Positions 36,589 through 45,344 of a stretch of 64,000 bases of DNA are shown here, in pieces. A model generated the notes under the pieces. That model was not told the DNA's origin and did no database searches. It saw only the letters and a list, made by a program, of their open reading frames with translations. The position numbers were made by a program, and so were the translations under genes. Position 1 is the stretch's first letter. Each line of letters starts with the position of its first letter. Source of the DNA: Pseudonocardia terrae (GTDB lineage: Bacteria > Actinomycetota > Actinomycetes > Mycobacteriales > Pseudonocardiaceae); NCBI RefSeq assembly GCF_021343995.1, contig NZ_JAJTTE010000020.1, positions 1 through 64,000 on the forward strand, in the 5' to 3' direction.

Positions 36589-39500
36589 TTGGGCAAGACA
36601 GAACGGCCACCGAAGCAGTCGTGCGCGTACTCCGCAGTACTTAAGCCTGACGATGTACTTCCCGACTCAGCCCTGGCTAGCGGTGAACGTGATGAGTTCG
36701 ACCACCGGTCGATCGCCAGCAAGCTGGCGCAGTTGGCTCTTGCAGTACAGGCGCCAGCGAATATCGCGTTATTCGGCCCCTGGGGGTCAGGGAAGTCTAG
36801 CGTTTACGATTCGATACGAACTACGGTCAACGCGAACCCGAATCAAGCTGCAATAGCTCGCTACGACGCATGGAAGTACGGCGGGAAGTCGCTCAAGCGC
36901 AACTTTGTTGCGAGCATCTCGGAGCAGCTGGGAACTGGATCGTCTAGAGATCCGGAACATCTCTACAGGAATGAGGAACGTAACGAGCTCCAGCTCGGTC
37001 TATGGCTGCGAAAGAATTGGGCATCAATCCTGATAGGACTGGCTCTCGCAGTCGGGTTGGCAGCTGGCTGGCTGGTGCTGATCTCCTGGATCGGCATGCT
37101 GCTCAGGCAAGAGGCTTTCAAGGCGCAGGTCGCCTTCAATCTGGCAGGGGCTGGCTCATTCCTCGGCATCACGCTGGCTGCTCTAATTGTTGGGCCTAAG
37201 GTGCTGGAGTCCGTCAACGTCAAGTTGACGCGGCCTGCTCCTGAGGGTGACGATGAGTTTTCAAAGGAGTTCGAAAATCTCGCAAGCAGGATCACTAAGA
37301 GCGGGAAGCGGCGGCTCATCGTCTTCATAGACGAGCTGGATAGATGCGCACCCGCGGACGTCGTCTCGACCCTGATCGACCTTAAGACGTTCCTAGATCA
37401 GCCAGGCTGTGTATTCGTAGTTGCCGCCGACCGCGACGTTCTCGAAAAGTCATTGCAAGAGGTCCCCCAGGCTAAGCCTGTAAGGCCTAACGATCCGTAC
37501 TACTCGACCCCAGGGGAGTTTATTGACAAGATTTTCCAGCATCAGGTCGCTCTGCCGCCTCTCAGATCGTATACCTTAACTCGATTTGCACGGTCTTTGG
37601 TTTTGGAGCGCGCAGGGCTATGGGCGGAGCTCCGTGCTCTCAAAAGTCTTGACGAGGTCGTCTACACACTCGTTCCTAAGCATGTCCGAAGTCCGCGCCG
37701 CGTGAAAGTTCTTCTTAATGCCTTCGCTACTAATGTGCGAATCGCTCAGGCGCGAGGAATCGACGGTCTCGGGCGCGCTACTGAGATCGCAAAGCTTACG
37801 GTACTGCAGACCGAGTTTGCTAGCTTCGCCACGGAATTGCAGCGATTTCCAAAGCTGGCGGGATGGCTGCTGGAAGCAGATGTAGAGGGCGGAGACGAAG
37901 CCCTACGTGAAGCTGTAGAACGATACCTACCCCGATTCACCGTTGCCACTGATTCGGATCTTGCCGACCCAGGCAGCCCTTCGGGCGAGTTGATCGCGAG
38001 CCCAGGAGACTCCAATCAACAAGAAGCGGAGAATCAGCTCAAAGTTCGCCTTGTTGCGTACCTGCGACGCGCGCGAGCTGCAGGGATCCCGGACCCGCGG
38101 CCGGACTTGATCTATGTTCAGGGTGCGGGTCCAAGTGAAGGGCTCGACGATCCCCGATTCGGGGAAGCTATCGATCTCGCAGCTGATACCGATCCGGCAG
38201 AGGTTCTGCAAGAACTTGACGGCGCGAAGACGGCGGACATCATTACTGCAGTTCGATTGCTCGCCGAGAAGTCGGACTCCGAGTTCGGGCCTGGTCGAAC
38301 GAATCTGATCGAGATCGCCTGCAGGCTTGCAGAGAAGCTTGGAGCGGACGAACTACGCGGTATTTCGCGAGTAGCGTCTCCGAGCGTGTTCGTCGTGGTC
38401 AACGACGACGAGCGCGCTGAGATGCTCCCGGGAGCTTTGCTCATCGGAACGGCCGCAGGGGCGTTCGAGCTGGTGAATCGTGTTTTGGCGAAAGTGGAGA
38501 ACACGACGCTAGACAATAATCTGCAGGGCCGCCTGCTCCCAGCACTTCTCGAGCTTCCGGCGGAGAAGATGGAAGTAGTCGGTAGGATTCTGCTCCAGTT
38601 CGGCCCAGTGGACCAATTTTGTTCGGCATTGAGACAACTGCCCGAGCAGAAAGCGCTGCTGCTCTGGGAGTCCACCAAGTCCAAGTTCAATGATCTGCTC
38701 GTCGAGATCGCGACGCCGCCTGCCGCCTCTACTGACCCCTCGACTCCGAGTCGAGCCACTGGTTCTCCCGCTTCCTCTCGAACTCGCGAGGAAGGCGACA
38801 CAACGCCTGCCGAAGCGGCCGACATGTACGGCAGCGTGCTGCGTAGTGCAGTCGGGCGGGATGAGTCGAGCAGTGCGTTGCTCGAAGCTGTCGTGGAGTT
38901 TGGGCAGGATTTCGAGCGCAGCCCGGCCGAGCCTTTAATTCAAGGTGTTCTTCGAGCCCAGGCTGAAACCTTCATGGCTCGGCTGGACGTTGACGCCAGG
39001 GATGAAGTTGCGACGAAAGCGATCGCATATGGAGATGCTGCCGACTGGGACTGGTGGCTAGGGCATCTCACTCATGGACAGGAGCGTGACGACCGGCTAC
39101 TGAAGACAGTATCCAAGCGAGGATACGCTGAGCTGGAAGACGAAAACTCGGCGCATCACGAATCGGTCATCAAAGTCTTCAGCGCCTTAGAACTTTCGGG
39201 AGGCCTTTCGGCCGAGGCAACTGGTGTCGTGGTTTCGGACCTCGTGGGACTGCTTCTGGGAATAGGTTGGAATAGTTCGACCGTGATTCGTCGTCGGGCT
39301 GTCTGGGAGTCTGTCTCGTACCTGGCTGACGGCTCCGACGCGGTCACGATGAGTGCTTTGGCAGATGATGTCGTCCGAGGCGCCGGTCAGGTAGGTGCGG
39401 GCTCAGCGAACGTGTTCAGCCTGATCGACTCGGTTGGAGTCCTGGCGCAAGAAGCTGCTGAGGTCGCGGAGCCCAAGGTCGCCTCTATGACGACCGAGGT

Positions 39501-40185
39501 CGTTCCGGCTGTGCTGAAAGCTAGGATTCAGATCGCCTTACGAGTCCGGGCGCGGATGGTTCCGTTGCCAGCCTCAGCTGTCGTCGAGGTGGGATCGGCA
39601 GCAGGGGGGCGCCCAGCCGAGGAGCTAGTTTCGGAGTGGCTTAACAGTGTCCCGCCCATCGACTCGGTCGTAGAAATTGCAGGTTCACCTCTAGGGCTGC
39701 CAGAGGGCGCAGTCGGCGACTTCGTCGAACGAATTTCGCAGTCTGATGCTACTCGTCTTTGGATAAGTCTGGCCGACGCCGATCGCCCACCAAGCCTGCT
39801 TCGGATTGCTGGATCCTTAGGAATCGGTGTTCCTGAAGTGGAGAAAATCTCGGCTCGCGTTGAATCTCAGGCCCGTCAAGCCGACAGGGATCGCACGATC
39901 GATCAGCTCCGGACCGCAGCGATTGAGGACCCGAAGGCGCGAGTCGCAGCTGGTGAGCTCGCGATTCATTTGTTGGATGACTCGGTGCAAGGGAACATTC
40001 GATTGGGTGTGAAGATTATCGAGCATCTTAATGGTGCGCCGAGAGGTTTGACCGATCAAATTCGCGCATCGCTAGAGTCAGCAGCAGAGCGAAGTCCTGA
40101 AGTATTTAAGGGTGCGATTGGCAGTCGTTTGCGGGAGTTGAATCTGTTGCGGAAGAAGAGCCTCCTTGATCGAATTTTCGGTTAA
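36589..40185 (+). CDS. KAP-family P-loop NTPase with membrane helices
   Basis: A 1198-residue protein. The KAP NTPase domain has Walker A FGPWGSGKSS (62-71), Walker B RLIVFIDELDRC (242-253) and, between them, two membrane helices (about 145-170 and 183-203), the hallmark of KAP proteins. Then come KIFQHQVALPPL and RSPRRVKVLLNAF, typical sensor regions. The following 800 residues look helical and are unassigned. TTG start at 36589 follows GGGGAGGAG. Base composition is clearly less GC-rich than all neighbours, with many A/T-ending codons, so it came from a different source. KAP NTPases include phage-exclusion proteins; defence is a plausible but unproven role. Confidence 0.85.
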   Translation: MGKTERPPKQSCAYSAVLKPDDVLPDSALASGERDEFDHRSIASKLAQLALAVQAPANIALFGPWGSGKSSVYDSIRTTVNANPNQAAIARYDAWKYGGKSLKRNFVASISEQLGTGSSRDPEHLYRNEERNELQLGLWLRKNWASILIGLALAVGLAAGWLVLISWIGMLLRQEAFKAQVAFNLAGAGSFLGITLAALIVGPKVLESVNVKLTRPAPEGDDEFSKEFENLASRITKSGKRRLIVFIDELDRCAPADVVSTLIDLKTFLDQPGCVFVVAADRDVLEKSLQEVPQAKPVRPNDPYYSTPGEFIDKIFQHQVALPPLRSYTLTRFARSLVLERAGLWAELRALKSLDEVVYTLVPKHVRSPRRVKVLLNAFATNVRIAQARGIDGLGRATEIAKLTVLQTEFASFATELQRFPKLAGWLLEADVEGGDEALREAVERYLPRFTVATDSDLADPGSPSGELIASPGDSNQQEAENQLKVRLVAYLRRARAAGIPDPRPDLIYVQGAGPSEGLDDPRFGEAIDLAADTDPAEVLQELDGAKTADIITAVRLLAEKSDSEFGPGRTNLIEIACRLAEKLGADELRGISRVASPSVFVVVNDDERAEMLPGALLIGTAAGAFELVNRVLAKVENTTLDNNLQGRLLPALLELPAEKMEVVGRILLQFGPVDQFCSALRQLPEQKALLLWESTKSKFNDLLVEIATPPAASTDPSTPSRATGSPASSRTREEGDTTPAEAADMYGSVLRSAVGRDESSSALLEAVVEFGQDFERSPAEPLIQGVLRAQAETFMARLDVDARDEVATKAIAYGDAADWDWWLGHLTHGQERDDRLLKTVSKRGYAELEDENSAHHESVIKVFSALELSGGLSAEATGVVVSDLVGLLLGIGWNSSTVIRRRAVWESVSYLADGSDAVTMSALADDVVRGAGQVGAGSANVFSLIDSVGVLAQEAAEVAEPKVASMTTEVVPAVLKARIQIALRVRARMVPLPASAVVEVGSAAGGRPAEELVSEWLNSVPPIDSVVEIAGSPLGLPEGAVGDFVERISQSDATRLWISLADADRPPSLLRIAGSLGIGVPEVEKISARVESQARQADRDRTIDQLRTAAIEDPKARVAAGELAIHLLDDSVQGNIRLGVKIIEHLNGAPRGLTDQIRASLESAAERSPEVFKGAIGSRLRELNLLRKKSLLDRIFG

Positions 40186-40279
40186 TCAGAACGAGGGTTC
40201 CCTCCGTGAAGGCGGATCCGCCCGTCGAGTCGTCGTGAGTGAGACTTCGGGTAAGCGCCATGGGCGCTAGGCTTGTCAG

Positions 40280-40849
40280 GTGACCGGTGGTCCGAAGGCA
40301 ACAGCAGCTTGGGTCGTCCACGGTCAGCGTGATGTCTACTCGTCAGATTGGGTCACCGTTGGCCTGGCAGATGTTGAAATGCCGACTGGTGAGCGGTTCG
40401 AGCATCACACGCTGACGCTTCCACCCGCAGCGATGACGGTCGTCCTGGACGGCGTGGCACAGCACGTCCTGCTGTCTTGGCGCCACCGCTTCGTGCCCGA
40501 TATCTGGAACTGGGAGCTGCCCGGCGGCCTGCTCGACGAGAACGAGGAGCCCATCGACACCGCGGCGCGGGAGGTGCTCGAGGAGACCGGGTACCGGGTG
40601 CGGAACATTGAGCACCTGGTGACCTTCGAACCCATGATCGGCATGGTCCGCAACGCCCACCACGTCTTCCTCGCCCGGGGGGCGGAGCTCGTCGCGGACC
40701 CGACGGAGCTGAACGAGGGCAAGTTCCAGTGGGTGCCGCTCAGTGACGTCCCCGAGCTGATCCGGACGGGCAAGATCGTCAATTCTGGCTCGCTGGTCGG
40801 GCTGCTCCACCTGCTGGCGCTGGGCGGGTCGAAGTCAGGCGACGAGTAG
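40280..40849 (+). CDS. NUDIX hydrolase
   Basis: A 189-residue enzyme with a perfect Nudix box (GLLDENEEPIDTAAREVLEE then TGY), which hydrolyses a nucleoside-diphosphate-linked compound. The N-terminus (WVVHGQRDVYSSDWVTVGLA) resembles ADP-ribose-type members. GTG start. It converges on the XRE regulator gene, with 15 bp of tail-to-tail overlap; the pair is commonly seen in actinobacterial integrative elements. Confidence 0.92.
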   Translation: MTGGPKATAAWVVHGQRDVYSSDWVTVGLADVEMPTGERFEHHTLTLPPAAMTVVLDGVAQHVLLSWRHRFVPDIWNWELPGGLLDENEEPIDTAAREVLEETGYRVRNIEHLVTFEPMIGMVRNAHHVFLARGAELVADPTELNEGKFQWVPLSDVPELIRTGKIVNSGSLVGLLHLLALGGSKSGDE

Positions 40850-41938
40850 GTCCTTGATCCTGCGGCGCTGACGCTGCGAGCCCGTGCGGCCCGCGAGTTC
40901 GTTGGCGCGGCGCGCGTGGAGGCGGGCCTCAGTGAGGTCGCCGCGGGCGCGGAAGGCGAGGGCGAGGTCGACGCGGAGGCTGACCTCAGCGCGGCCGTAC
41001 TGCCCTTCGCCCATCGCCTGGAGTGCGGAGGTGAGGTCGTCGATTGCGCTGGTCTCGCCGAGGCGGGCCAGGCAGTTGCCGCGCCAGCGGGCCAGGTGGC
41101 CTGCGTCGAGCATGACGTAGGGGAGTTCGTCGTCTGGGACGTCAGGCATGACGTCTGCTGCGGCGTCGAGGGCCCGGAGCGCGCCGTCGCGGTCTCCGAG
41201 GTGGGCCAGGGACTCGCCCTCGGCGGCGAGGAGCCAGGCGGTCAACGCACCAGGGACTGACGACGCCGCTTCGGCGCGGGCTGCACTGATGAGTTGGTGT
41301 GCCGCGGCGTGCTCGCCGGCGTCGATGAGGACGTAGGCCTGTTGCGCCCGGGCGTAGCCCAGCTCGGCGGCGACGCCAGACTCACGGGCCGCCCTGACCG
41401 CGGTCTCGTGAAGCTGCCAGGCCTCGTCGAGACGGCCATTGTCGAGAGCCTGCCAGCCAGCGAGGGCGGCGGCCTGGCTCAGCGCGTCGGCTGCGGCCTC
41501 CCGGTGGGTGCCGGGCATGGCGTAGCGGAGGAGCGACTCGATTTGGTCAACGTGCGCGCGGGTCTGCCGGAAGATCGCGTCTCCGCCGAGTCGCCGGTCC
41601 ATGAGGCGGATGTTGTGCGTCTGGTCATGGAGCAGCCCGACGAGGCCGTCGTCGAGCCGCGTGAAGGTCGGGATCGACTCGAGCTCGACAACCGGCGCCT
41701 CGACCTCTGCGACGAGGCCGAGCTCGAACGGCGTCCTGCCGTAGACCTCGCTGAGCAGCTCGACGTACTGCTCGCTGATGCCCTTGCCCTGGTTCTCCCA
41801 TGCCGCGATTCGGCGCTTGAGACTCGCCGACGCCGGCAATTCACGATTGTGAATTCGGGCGGTCTCGCGGAGGGCGTGAATGAGTCGCTCCTGCGTCCAG
41901 CCGCGCTCGCGTCGAGCCTGCGCAAGCCTGTTGCTCAT
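40835..41938 (-). CDS. XRE-family regulator with TPR-like C-terminal domain
   Basis: A 367-residue regulator. The N-terminal helix-turn-helix (MSNRLAQARRERGWTQERLI, then SLKRRIAAWENQGKGISEQY) is followed by about 270 residues of Ala/Leu-rich helical repeats of the tetratricopeptide type (AAALAGWQALDNGRLDEAWQ). This is the KorSA/Pra-neighbour style of control protein in actinobacterial elements. It diverges from the excisionase operon across 215 bp containing direct repeats, so it probably represses or activates that operon and itself. Confidence 0.88.
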   Translation of the reverse strand: MSNRLAQARRERGWTQERLIHALRETARIHNRELPASASLKRRIAAWENQGKGISEQYVELLSEVYGRTPFELGLVAEVEAPVVELESIPTFTRLDDGLVGLLHDQTHNIRLMDRRLGGDAIFRQTRAHVDQIESLLRYAMPGTHREAAADALSQAAALAGWQALDNGRLDEAWQLHETAVRAARESGVAAELGYARAQQAYVLIDAGEHAAAHQLISAARAEAASSVPGALTAWLLAAEGESLAHLGDRDGALRALDAAADVMPDVPDDELPYVMLDAGHLARWRGNCLARLGETSAIDDLTSALQAMGEGQYGRAEVSLRVDLALAFRARGDLTEARLHARRANELAGRTGSQRQRRRIKDLLVA

Positions 41939-42010
41939 CGCGCCCCCTGATCGACTCCCGCTCCACGATGACGCTCTGAGCTGCAGAAATCAACCCTGAT
42001 CCGCCGGGCG

Positions 42011-42077
42011 CGTCATCCCGTGTCACCCCGAGTCATCTGTCGCAACTCCTGTCCACAGGGAGACGCTCTGTCCACAG
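42011..42077. repeat. iteron-like direct repeats between XRE and excisionase genes
   Basis: Three adjacent 10-bp units, CGTCATCCCG, TGTCACCCCG and AGTCATCTGT (42011-42040), share GTCAYC. They are followed by two identical CTGTCCACAG copies at 42049-42058 and 42068-42077. The array sits in the control gap between the XRE gene and the plus-strand operon and is a candidate operator; the second pair resembles a DnaA-box core. Confidence 0.6.
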
Positions 42078-42153
42078 CACGAGGCAGGGCGACTGGATCG
42101 GAATCGCGGCCGGCTCCTTACTGAGTTGGTCAGCTTGCACAGATGAGGTGGAC

Positions 42154-42393
42154 ATGTCTGGGACCAATTCAGACGGGGCGCGTCCCCGCTTCTACAGCGT
42201 GGCGGAGGTCGCCCGCATCTTCGGGATGTCGCGGGTGACGGTCTACCGCGCCATCGCCGACGGCGAGTTCCCAGCCGTCAAGATCCGCGGCCGGCTGATC
42301 GTCCCGGCCGCCGCGGTGGACGCGATGGCCGAGGCCGCCGTGACCGCACAGAGCGTCGTCGACGCCGCCGTATTCACCGCCGAGGGGGCGTGA
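42154..42393 (+). CDS. excisionase / AlpA-type helix-turn-helix protein
   Basis: A 79-residue MerR-like small DNA-binding protein (FYSVAEVARIFGMSRVTVYR, then GEFPAVKIRGRLIVPAAAVD), the usual form of actinobacterial excisionases. ATG 42154 has GATGAGG upstream. It starts the transfer and replication gene series. It is not adjacent to the integrase, unlike in many elements. Confidence 0.88.
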   Translation: MSGTNSDGARPRFYSVAEVARIFGMSRVTVYRAIADGEFPAVKIRGRLIVPAAAVDAMAEAAVTAQSVVDAAVFTAEGA

Positions 42394-42620
42394 TGGAAGC
42401 CGTCGGAGTTCTCATCTTCTTTTCGATCGTCGGTGCGTTCCTCTGCGCCAAGGCCCGGTTCCCGGGCGGAGCGATCGTCTTCTCGCTCGTGGCGCTCGTC
42501 CTGTTCGTCGCGACTCCCGCGGGCTCGGCCCTGCCGGGCGCCGTCGCCTCGTTCATGTCGACGCTCAACGACACCACCACGCCGGTCCTCACCGACGCGA
42601 CCCAGACAGGCCAGGGATGA
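42393..42620 (+). CDS. small membrane protein
   Basis: A 75-residue protein with two hydrophobic stretches (AVGVLIFFSIVGAFL and AIVFSLVALVLFVATPAGSA) and a Thr-rich tail. TGATG overlap with the excisionase and ATGA overlap with the WhiB gene place it in the operon. It is unrecognized; a transfer or spread function is a guess. Confidence 0.7.
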   Translation: MEAVGVLIFFSIVGAFLCAKARFPGGAIVFSLVALVLFVATPAGSALPGAVASFMSTLNDTTTPVLTDATQTGQG

Positions 42621-43012
42621 GCGCCGACTGGAGGGCGCAGGCCGCGTGCGTCGGCGAGGACCCGGAGCTCTTCTTCCCGGTCGTCGAGGAGGGGCCGCTC
42701 TGCGAGGACCAGGTGACTGCCGCCAAGAAGGTCTGCGCGCGGTGCCCCGTGCGGGACGCGTGCCTGGAGTGGTCGACGCTCTACATCCACGTGGGCATCG
42801 CGGGCGGGCTCACGGCAGAGGAACGCCGCTGCGCGCGAGTCGAGTCGCTCGAGCCGCTGAAGGGGCGCGTGCGCCGTCCGTCGCCGCGCGACGACATCCG
42901 CGCGGCCGGGTTCGCGCTCATCGCGCAAGGCGAGTCGACGCAGGACGTCGCGGCCCGGTGCGGGGTGACCGACCGGACCGTCGAACGCTGGCGGGCGGCG
43001 ATCTCGGCATGA
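42617..43012 (+). CDS. WhiB-family iron-sulfur regulator with an added helix-turn-helix
   Basis: A 131-residue WhiB protein with the cluster cysteines C11, C40, C43 and C49 (AACVGEDPELFF, then KKVCARCPVRDACLEW) and the turn GIAGGLTAEER. After about residue 88 it has an extra homeodomain-like helix-turn-helix (RAAGFALIAQGESTQDVAAR, then CGVTDRTVERWR) not found in classical WhiB proteins. It is probably a redox-sensing regulator of the element. Confidence 0.88.
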   Translation: MSADWRAQAACVGEDPELFFPVVEEGPLCEDQVTAAKKVCARCPVRDACLEWSTLYIHVGIAGGLTAEERRCARVESLEPLKGRVRRPSPRDDIRAAGFALIAQGESTQDVAARCGVTDRTVERWRAAISA

Positions 43013-43530
43013 CCCGCTACGACATCACGCCGGGTGCGCGCGCCGTGCTCGTCGTCCAGGACCAGATCCGACGGGCCGCGTGCGAGGTGCACGGCGCGAG
43101 CACCGTCGAGACCCACCTCGAAGGACTTCCGTTCATAACCAGAACCGATATCGACGACCCGCTGGCCGGGATCCGGGCCGCGGTCGCCGCACGCAACGTG
43201 GCCAACGCCGAGATCCGCCGCTACGCCGAGCAGGCTCGCGGTGCCGCCCGAACCTGGGACGAGATCGCCGAGGCCCTCGGGATCCGAGCTGCGGACTTTG
43301 AGGAGCTGCCCGCGATCCTGGCCTTCCTGCTCATCGCCGAGAACCGGCCGTTGCCGTTCCGTGAGTCCTTCCACCGTCTCGACGCCTGGTGGCGCTGCGA
43401 GTCCTGTGGGAAGCGGGTCCGCGATCACGGGCCGTTCGACGGCCACCCCGCGAACAACGAGACCGGTCACGACCGGCTGTGCCGGCGGCACGCCGCAGAC
43501 ATCGCCGCGTCCCGGATCGAGGAGGTCTGA
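43009..43530 (+). CDS. conserved element protein with C-terminal zinc-ribbon-like motif
   Basis: A 173-residue protein, unrecognized. The middle has a short helix-turn-helix-like stretch (TWDEIAEALGIRAADFE), and the end has paired cysteines and histidines (CESCGKRVRDHGPF, then GHDRLCRRHAAD) that could bind zinc. ATGA overlap with the WhiB gene and TGATG overlap with the coupling-protein gene show tight coupling. Confidence 0.7.
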   Translation: MTRYDITPGARAVLVVQDQIRRAACEVHGASTVETHLEGLPFITRTDIDDPLAGIRAAVAARNVANAEIRRYAEQARGAARTWDEIAEALGIRAADFEELPAILAFLLIAENRPLPFRESFHRLDAWWRCESCGKRVRDHGPFDGHPANNETGHDRLCRRHAADIAASRIEEV

Positions 43531-45344
43531 TGCTGACCGTCGGTCTCCTGGTCTGCGGTCTTGTCGGCGGCGCGTTGATCGCCTGGCGCCGCGGGAGCAG
43601 AGCGATGGCCTCGGTGCTCGCGCTCCTCACAGTGCTGCCAGGCGTCGGGATGCTCCAGGCACTGGCTTGGCCGATCGTCGCGGTCGTCGGGGCATCCGCC
43701 CTCGGGTTCGCGGTGCATCGTTGGACCCGGTCCGCAGCGACGGTGTCGCGCTGGGGCGCCCGCAGCCGCCGGAAGGTCGGCGTGGCATCGACGCTGGACA
43801 TCGCCCGCGTCGCCTCCGGACCTGCGATGCGCTGCCGAGCGTCGACCGTCCGGCCGAGGCTCACCGGCCGGTTCCGCGTCGTCGACGTCGCAGTGCGGCT
43901 GTGCCGATCCGGGCTGCTCTGGGTCTGGGCGTCGATCGAAGACGTCGTCGTCATCTTCGGCGGCCCACGCACCGGGAAGTCCGGGTGGCTCGCCGGCCGC
44001 ATCCTCGACGCTCCCGGCGCGTGCCTGGTCACAAGCACTCGCACGGACCTCCACGACCTGACGGCACCGATCCGCGCTCGTCGCGGCCCGGTGTACGTGT
44101 TCAATGCAGTCGGACTGGGCGAGCACCCGTCCACGCTCACCTTCGACCCGCTGACCGGATGCTCCGACGCCGTCACCGCGGCCGAGCGGGCGACGGACAT
44201 GCTGGGCGCAACCCCGCGCGGTGGTGGCGACCGGGAGTTCTGGGACGCACAGGCCCGGCGGATCCTGGCCGGTCTGCTGCACGCCGCAGCCCTCGGCGAC
44301 CGGCGGATGCGAGACGTGCTGGAGTGGGTCGCTGACCCCGAACGCGCCCAGCGCGAGGTGGCCGGCCTGCTGCGCCAGAGCGCGGACCCGGCGTTCGAGC
44401 AGGACCTGGCTCAGTTCGTCTCGACCAACGACCGCACCCGGACGTCGATCACCTCAACGATCATGCCCGCGCTCGGCTGGCTCACCTCGCCGGCGGCGTC
44501 TGCGGCGGCCGAGCCCGGTGGCCTGGACATCCGGCAGCTGCTCGACGAGCGCGCCACGATCTACCTGCTCGGCGCCGAGGAGTCCCACGCCGCACCGCTC
44601 GTCTGTGCGCTGACCGGGCACATCGCCCGGGAGGCGCGGCGACTCGCGGCCCGGGAACCGAGTGGCCGCCTGGACCCGCCGCTGACCCTCGCGCTCGATG
44701 AGGCGGCGCTGATCTCGCCGGTACCGCTGCAGTCCTGGACCGCGGACATGGGCGGCCGCGGCGTGACGATCCTGGCGGCCTTCCAGTCCCGCGCGCAGCT
44801 GCTCGCGCGCTGGGGCGAGTACGACACGGCGACGATCCTGAACAACACCGGCGCGGTCATGGTCTTCGGCGGCACCCGGGACAGGGAGGACCTGCACTTC
44901 TGGTCGACCCTCACCGGCGAGCGCGACGAGCCGGTGACCACCACCGACGTCCACGGGCGCGGGACGAGCCGCAGCGTGCGGAAGGTCCCGGTCCTCGCTC
45001 CGGCCCAGATCGCCAACCTCCCCGCGGGACGCGTGCTCGTCATCCGCCGCGGAATCCCGCCGGTCATCGGACGGGTCCAGATGGCATGGCGCCGCCGCGA
45101 CGTCCGCGCGAACCGACGTGCCCTCGCGCGGCTCGACAGCGCGGCCCGGTGGCGGGAGCGGCTCGACATCGCGACCGAGTGGCGCGACGACGTCCTCGAG
45201 CGCGTCCTCGTCCAGCTCGCCCGACGCTGGCCGGACCGCTTCGACGAGCCCGCCCGCCGCGTCACCGACGCCAACCGCATGTTCCGCGAGCTCCGCCAGA
45301 TCCGGCACAACCCCGAGCTCGTTCCGGCCAAGGAGGACTCGTGA
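43530..45344 (+). CDS. VirD4/TraG-type coupling protein
   Basis: A 604-residue DNA-transfer ATPase. Two N-terminal membrane helices (about 1-20 and 26-62) precede Walker A GGPRTGKS (144-151). The C-terminal half has the TraM-recognition-like stretch LTLALDEAALISPVPLQ, then MGGRGVTILAAFQSRAQLLA and NNTGAVMVFGGTRD. It would hand relaxase-bound DNA to a mating pore. GGAGG precedes the ATG. No pore genes accompany it. Confidence 0.85.
   Translation: MLTVGLLVCGLVGGALIAWRRGSRAMASVLALLTVLPGVGMLQALAWPIVAVVGASALGFAVHRWTRSAATVSRWGARSRRKVGVASTLDIARVASGPAMRCRASTVRPRLTGRFRVVDVAVRLCRSGLLWVWASIEDVVVIFGGPRTGKSGWLAGRILDAPGACLVTSTRTDLHDLTAPIRARRGPVYVFNAVGLGEHPSTLTFDPLTGCSDAVTAAERATDMLGATPRGGGDREFWDAQARRILAGLLHAAALGDRRMRDVLEWVADPERAQREVAGLLRQSADPAFEQDLAQFVSTNDRTRTSITSTIMPALGWLTSPAASAAAEPGGLDIRQLLDERATIYLLGAEESHAAPLVCALTGHIAREARRLAAREPSGRLDPPLTLALDEAALISPVPLQSWTADMGGRGVTILAAFQSRAQLLARWGEYDTATILNNTGAVMVFGGTRDREDLHFWSTLTGERDEPVTTTDVHGRGTSRSVRKVPVLAPAQIANLPAGRVLVIRRGIPPVIGRVQMAWRRRDVRANRRALARLDSAARWRERLDIATEWRDDVLERVLVQLARRWPDRFDEPARRVTDANRMFRELRQIRHNPELVPAKEDS

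Noticed and set aside
42049-42077. CTGTCCACAG pair as a replication origin with DnaA boxes
   Set aside because: Only two copies, differing from TTATCCACA/TTGTCCACA, with no AT-rich unwinding region; kept as possible operator repeats.
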